From assembly GCA_001600055.1 (NCBI GenBank), contig BCIV01000012.1, positions 62,474-126,473 of the forward strand: DNA of 64,000 nucleotides. The letters run 5' to 3'. Source of the stretch: Filobasidium wieringae (Eukaryota; Basidiomycota; Tremellomycetes; Filobasidiales; Filobasidiaceae). Under the pieces are notes generated by a model. It made no database searches. It had not been told where the DNA came from and was given only the letters and a program-made list of their open reading frames with translations. Below, piece after piece: positions 58,555 through 64,000 of the stretch; the stretch's first letter is position 1, and the number at the start of each line of letters is the position of its first letter. The translations under genes and the position numbers were made by a program.

Positions 58555-61500
58555 CTACACCTCGAACCCCTTCGTACCACCTCTACGATACCCTTCCAAC
58601 ACACTCTCTTTAACCCGGCTCAAATACTCGTCAAGCCATAAAACTTCCGGCTCTCCAGCTTCCGATTCCAGCACATCGTAATCAGCCTTGGTGATCGTCT
58701 CATGCACCTCGAGCTCAGGATCGACAATGACAGTACACAAATCGATGGAACGTTGTAAATTCCTATGACCGCTTGGTTTATAAGCTAAATTCCGATCGTG
58801 CGTCGAATAAGGGATTCCGATGACTCACCGGATAAGATGCAAATCCGATAATCTAAGGAGATCATGGATTCGGAGAATGACATCGGCCAACACCATTCGT
58901 TTTATTCTCTTAAATCCTACTACCCTCAGTCTCGCGCCTACACATATCAGGCCCTTTGTATCAGTCTCCCTTCCTTCTCTTTGCGCAGCTTGAAGTAAGC
59001 GCCGACTCACGGTCATCAGCAGAAGGAACATAATCCATAAAGGTCATATCCTCATTCTCGGCCGCTTGATCGTTCTTGACCAGACTGAGAACCGCATCAT
59101 AAGCCCTGTCCACATGGACCTGAAACCCAGGCAGTTCAATTTTAGCTCTATTTGACTTTGTCATCGATCTGACCAGATGACTACTTACTGCGTTCTCGTT
59201 CGACCAGATCATCTGTTGTGACTTCCCGATCCTATATTCACGCTCTATCAGCTCCGTTCCTGTCCGAGTGAACATCGAGAAACCCCGAGACCTCACCTCT
59301 CAAATTCCTTCCTCCCACTTTCCCAGATCTGCTCGCCCCTACTCAAAACTTCGAGTACACGAACGACCTTGAAGTTCATCCTCATCTCCCTCAAATGATC
59401 CAGCTCGTTAGGTTCCAATGCGGTTTCCGTGGGATCAAGAGCGTTATGGAAAGTATTCATGAAGTCTTCCGGAAGGTTTTCGAGCAGCGCTGCGGCTAGG
59501 TCAGGGTTATCCGAGACTAGAGATTGACGGGTCAATTATGTGTTACAGGCAATTCTTGACTGGCAAATCGAGGCTTACCGAAGTAGTATCTCGTGTACTT
59601 GTTGACGATCTTGACGACGTCCATGAAAGTCTCATCAGTAGCCAACAACCATTCGATCGATTGATTGATCCCCTTGACTCGTCGATTAGCATCCCCAAAT
59701 TGAATCTTGGGGAAAGCATGATGCGCGATCAAGATCTCTTTGATGGTGTACTATAGGAGGGGATTATTAGCGCATCATTAGGATTGTTGAAATCAAATGA
59801 ACATACGTCGATGATGTCCCCCACGCGGGAGGCCAAGATATTGGCAATCTTGACGACATCTAGACCTTGCTCCTGAGCTTTTTCTAATGCCGCTTGCTTG
59901 TCCTCAAACGAAAGATCCCCAGAAACAGCCGATTCTGGATAACACGAAGATAGGGTCGGTCTCAGCCCCACTTTTCCTATCAAACCTCCTCGCCTGATAG
60001 ACTCACGCTCGAGATAATTGGCATAAGCTTGTTCTCTATCGCCTCCATCCAGCTCGGCAGAGTAGATGGCAACAAGCGTATCCGCCTTGGCCAACTCTCC
60101 CAGTTGGTTGATGTAGGATTCCAATAGATACCTCACGCTGCCATCGTTCACTGGGAGTCCGGCTGATCTTCGATACAGCGCGAAATGGGTCATGAAAAAG
60201 TTCAACGTTGCCCAGGAGCTATAAGAGGATAGATTAGTGACAACGATGCCATCTCCTTGCTTGAAGACTTACATTTCATCCTCTACCTGGATATCAGCAG
60301 AATACTTCACAAAATCGTCGATAACCGTCTCCGAATTGCCTAGTATGACCGCCTTCATCGTCTTGGTATACCAATCCTGTGAACGAAGCCTACAGCGCAA
60401 TATCCCTGTCAGTGGTCGGTACCAACAAGAGAGCTGTAGCCAGACATACAGATCATCCGTGTTTGGAGCGGATTCGATCTGGTGAAACACCTCGGCCAAC
60501 TGCTTCATCGGGTCTCCAGATGCAGTTCCGGCCGCTCCATCGATCTCGCTGCCATACCGGTCGTGCCAGAATCCACCAAGCTGATTCAACTTGGCATCTA
60601 GTCTTGTCGCTATTTTTGCATTCAGATGTGCCCAAAGATGATCTGTCCAGCTTGTACACGCTGGTAACGTGTTTTCCAGATCGCCTACCAAGGCTGCGTA
60701 GAGTGCTCTTTCGTGAGTGGACAGGGCGGACTGTACAAATCGATCTGATTATCAGATGCTGATGTGCGTTGGCAGAGGTAGAGATGGTCCCTTACATTGC
60801 TTGCTATAGCTCTGCAGGTCTTCTTCCACAAATCTCGTCGCACGTTCCCGGTTACTCTTGGTTCTGGTAAACCATCGTCCATGTCAACATCTTCTCGCCA
60901 GAAAAACATTAGCGGCTATCTCTATTCTTGTTTCGATAGATATCTCACCTCCTTCCTCCGCTTCGATTCCCCATGCCCGGCCACCGTGAATACTGGCTAT
61001 CCGCCAAGACTCATCGTGCTCCTCGCAATACCGCTCAGCCTCGTCCAAACGACCTGACCGAATACACTCGTACACCTTGGTTACGGTCTTCTGTTCTAGT
61101 GTCTGTGCGTAATGTTAGTAAGGTCAGAATGCCTTGAATCCCAAGTGACTGATATCGCGCACCTTGTCCTTTCCCAACAAACCTCCCGCACCTCTCACCC
61201 CACCCGGTCGGATGCTAGCATCTAAATCTAAACTTGTAGCCGCATTATCTGCACCGGATCTCCCCAGGTTCTTCAACCGTCTCGCTTCTTGTAACGTTTC
61301 ATGTCGGTAGGTAGATTTGATTCGACGAGGGGAAGAGGTGGATGATGAGGGATCAGAGGTTTGAGAGAAGGCTTCGAGATTCGTTTTGATGAGCTACGTC
61401 AAAATACAGAAAGATTTAGAAGGTGTTTGCGTTGAGTGTATGTTTGCAATTCCAGTATCTCACCTGCCATTCCTGCAATGTCGTATCCGAGGCTCGAATA

Positions 61501-61937
61501 GCATTGACCAAACTTTTAGGTGCAAGGTATTGATTGCGTTCAAGCAATTCATGCGGGTTCGGCCCGGTTGCAACTTCACCTTCTCTGATACTGAGGAGCA
61601 GACAGTACAACAATAAGTTCATCTGAAGTGATTTCGCACCAGCAGAATGACTCACGAATCGATTTTAGCTATCAGGTCCCATACCTGAGCTTGTTCCCGG
61701 AAATCTTGCTCAGCTTGACTTTCTTGGCCGATAGATTTGTTGGCTCTATTGGGGGAGATCCGGTTCTATATAAACCTTTCATAGGTTTAATCCTTATACT
61801 ACTCACTCTGCTAATGTCGATTTGGACCAAAGTGCAGCAAGTCCATTCCGAGAATCGATTAAAGCTTCTCTAGGTTGGTCGTCATTCCGTTGAGCTTGAA
61901 CAGACTCTGCGAAAGTGATATGAAGCGGTGTGGCCAT
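58555..61937 (-). CDS. NUP84: nucleoporin Nup84 / Nup107
   Basis: Multi-exon gene on the minus strand; ATG at 61937 (MATPLHITFAESVQAQ) and stop at 58555. Conserved landmarks, N to C: DFREQAQVWDLIAKID, KVYECIRSGRLDEAERYCEE followed by SWRIASIHGGRAWG, the LPACTSWTDHLWAHLNAKI helix, RSQDWYTKTMKAVILGNSE, NFFMTHFALYRRSAGLP, and a long alpha-solenoid to the C-terminus. The order and the WR(I/A)A..GG signature match the Nup84/107 family, a core part of the Y-shaped complex of the nuclear pore. A 60-residue Arg/Ser/Gly-rich loop (around 61180-61370) is lineage-specific. I did not fix every splice site. Confidence 0.88.
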
Positions 61938-62329
61938 ATCTATCGGCAGCTAGCTATCTCTGGCTTTTGATCGAGTCTCGAATTGCTGGCGGGACAGAAC
62001 TAAGCAGCAGGGATCTCTACAAGGCGTAATCGTGACATGAGATATGATATACGAGTAGATGAGTAGAGTAGATGATGCTTGGATACGCGCTTCTCTTCGT
62101 CATTTTCGAGGAACTCCCGAGTTTCACCTTCAAGTCGAGCTCGATGTACTGAAGTTACACCGTAAGGCCGTAAGGAGTGTGGAACAGCGGCACAAGCTAA
62201 GGCGCACATCCGGACCAGTGGTACATAATACTGGGAACCAAGGGACGATTGATGTAATTAACGACATTGCGCTTTACCAAAAAGAATACAACCATTTCGT
62301 TTGATCTGCTATTATACCACACTCTCTCT
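61938..62329. other. NUP84 promoter / acidic-protein 3' region
   Basis: About 390 bp with short frames only. Presumed NUP84 promoter. Confidence 0.6.
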
Positions 62330-63277
62330 TCACTCATCATCCTCCTCGTACTCTTCGCTGTCCTGTAGCGAGAAAGGAGAACAGGAGTTTAGCATTCTAA
62401 GCAGCGGTGAATATTGTTAAGAGCAGGGTAGATCTACCTCATCTTCGTCCTCGTACTCCTCTTCATCTTCGAGTTCGCTGTCAGCAGCTTCTTCCTCTTC
62501 GTCTTCATTCTCGTCGTCCTTCTTTGACCTGGATCAGCCAAGAATATGATATCAGGCCACGAAACGCAACAGGGAAAAGTGCAAGAGAAGCTCACTTTTT
62601 AGCTGCAGCTGGTTTATCGGACTTCTTTGCGTTGGGCTTGGGCTCGTCAGTCTGTCATCAATGAAGAGAGATCAGTTCGGAAGTCGCAGTTACAGATAGG
62701 TATGAATTTCAGACTGACCCTTTTTCGTTTCCCAGCGGTAGCCTTGTCCTCTTCCTCATCGTCCTCCTCTTCTTCGCCAGCCTCGCCTTCTTCCTCCTCA
62801 TCGTCATCTTCGTATTCAGCATCGTCCTCCTCTTCCTCCTCCTCGTTTTGCTCGTCCTTCTTGCTGTTGCTCTTGGAATCGGTAGACTCTTTAGAGGAAG
62901 ATTTCGTCTCCTCAGACTTCTTCGAGTCCGATTTATGCTGAGGCGCTCTGTCCCGGTCGAAAACAAGTACGAGTTGAGGAAAAGATCCAACGATGGTTCA
63001 AAGCATGTGAGTACGTACCCTTTCTTAGGCTCGTTCTTGCTGCCAGATTCGTTCTCGTACTCTCCTCCCTTGCTCTCGTACTCCTTGGCTACCTTGGAAG
63101 CTTTCCAAGCGGCCATCTGCCCCTTTCCGCTTCCTACATAGCAACATCTGTTCAACGATCTAGAAGTTAAGACGGAGCGACTGCTGACTTACCATCCTTG
63201 TTAGTTTGTTGCTTGACCTCCTCTGTGATCTCGTCGTGCAACTCGGGGTCTGTAGGCTTTCCTTTGGTTGAAGGCAT
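62330..63277 (-). CDS. conserved fungal protein with long acidic tail
   Basis: Six exons (63277-63193, 63133-63019, 62947-62719, 62651-62596, 62528-62438, 62362-62330) give 202 residues. The N-terminal 65 residues form a conserved-looking module (PTDPELHDEITEEVKQQ, GKGQMAAWKASKVAKEYESK, GGEYENESGSKNEPKKG) that I have seen in many short fungal proteins without a named function. The rest alternates Lys and very long Asp/Glu runs (for example EEEGEAGEEEEDDEEEDK), with GKRKR as a likely nuclear signal. Such tails are common in histone chaperones and chromatin proteins, so a nuclear role is possible but unproven. Confidence 0.75.
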
Positions 63278-64000
63278 GTTGTTCAGTGATGCGAATGTGG
63301 AGGTTATTGAAGGTTGACAGTCTCTGAGGCTGGACGGGGCTACAACTTCCAAACGTAAGGGATTATGTATATATGTATATGTACCTCCAGCGTATACACA
63401 GGATGATGTCTACATTCCGGAAACGTGCTGGGCAGCTAGCAGATGAGATGATGCGATGATGGAGGTGATGATGATGCGTTTACCAGAAGGGGAAGTAATA
63501 AACAACGAGTAGACATTCACCGAACGCTCAGTCTGAGGACGCTTACTTGGGCGATCGATCGACGTCACGAGCGCGGAGCGCAATGTCCTGCGTGATCCAC
63601 GGTGCGCATGTCATAATGAAACATTGTTCTTGTGCTCCGCGTTGCACTGCTCTTATACCATGAGGAACCTCCGAGGGCATTCGAGTTTTCCAGTCGCAGA
63701 AGTTTAGGTCCGGCAGCTGCAGATTATCAATGGCTTATCGGCTTGTTCTAGGCTTGATATGACCGTCCTCTCGACGCTTTACTGTACAGTTCTATCGTCG
63801 TCTTCGATCACAGGCCCCGCTCTCCTCGGAGAATGACGTCCCTCAATGGGCAAGCTCGTTACAGTGAAAGGTTCGGCCATGCAAATAATATCACATTTAA
63901 ACGATTTCAGCACATCATTGCACAGACTGAAAATATGCTTGATATACTAGACGATGAGAAAGACCAGTAGCGGAGCAACGCCAATCGCGCGTCCTATGGC
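63278..64000. other. right-end region, no gene seen
   Basis: Contains the promoter of the acidic-protein gene (minus strand) with a tatatatgtatatgta tract at 63367-63382. The remainder to the end has no supported coding frame, repeat or RNA gene. Confidence 0.55.

Noticed and set aside
62627..62941. Ser-run plus-strand frame
   Set aside because: Antisense of the Glu/Asp-rich tail of the acidic protein.
1..64000. transposons, CRISPR arrays, rRNA
   Set aside because: No transposase or reverse-transcriptase motifs, no terminal repeats, no regularly spaced repeats and no rRNA sequence were seen on either strand.

Overview
This is a gene-dense stretch of fungal nuclear DNA, most likely from a basidiomycete of the Tremellomycetes type. 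Almost every gene is cut by many short introns (typically 50-75 nt, GT donors, often a CTAAC-like branch site). The gene set is fungal: KCS1, Spf27, QCR9, SLD3 and a lumazine-type riboflavin synthase. The class assignment is inference from intron density and protein style. I rebuilt exon structures by hand from conserved protein motifs; for every multi-exon model I summed, the exon total is a multiple of three. NUP84 exons were only traced, not summed.

Layout, left to right. 1-1550 has no gene I can support. Then come a DUF952-like gene (+), RPL12/uL11 (-) diverging from RACK1 (+), two tandem paralogous secreted proteins (+), RFC2 (-), RPL38 (-) diverging from RPL8/eL8 (+), and EGD1/NAC-beta (+). 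After a 1.5-kb weakly coding stretch come the Pol I core-factor gene RRN7/TAF1B (+), KCS1 inositol hexakisphosphate kinase (-), Spf27/BCAS2 (-) diverging from an SLD3-like replication regulator (+), RIB5 riboflavin synthase (+), a CIA30-family protein (+), a CSN8-like PCI protein (+), three orphan Ser/Pro/Glu-rich genes (+), COQ2 (-), acyl-protein thioesterase (-), a 22-exon myosin II heavy chain (+), QCR9 (-), DHH1 (-), a fatty-acid elongase (-), NUP84/NUP107 (-) and an acidic nuclear-type protein (-). No transposon, tRNA, rRNA or CRISPR array was seen.

Common threads: the left third is rich in translation genes (RPL12, RACK1, RPL38, RPL8, EGD1), two pairs being divergent and sharing GCGCTGAG and GGGCGGGA elements between them. 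RACK1 intron 3 carries a U24 box C/D snoRNA, so ribosome modification is tied to a ribosome-associated host gene. Three genes serve mitochondria (CIA30, COQ2, QCR9).

Most unusual content: (1) a tandem pair of signal-peptide proteins that look like catalytically dead, calpain-like papain folds; (2) an 11-nt and a 6-nt microexon in the myosin II motor; (3) two GC-AG introns (RFC2, SLD3) with the same GCAAGT donor; (4) the intronic U24; (5) the orphan gene cluster at 37-41 kb.
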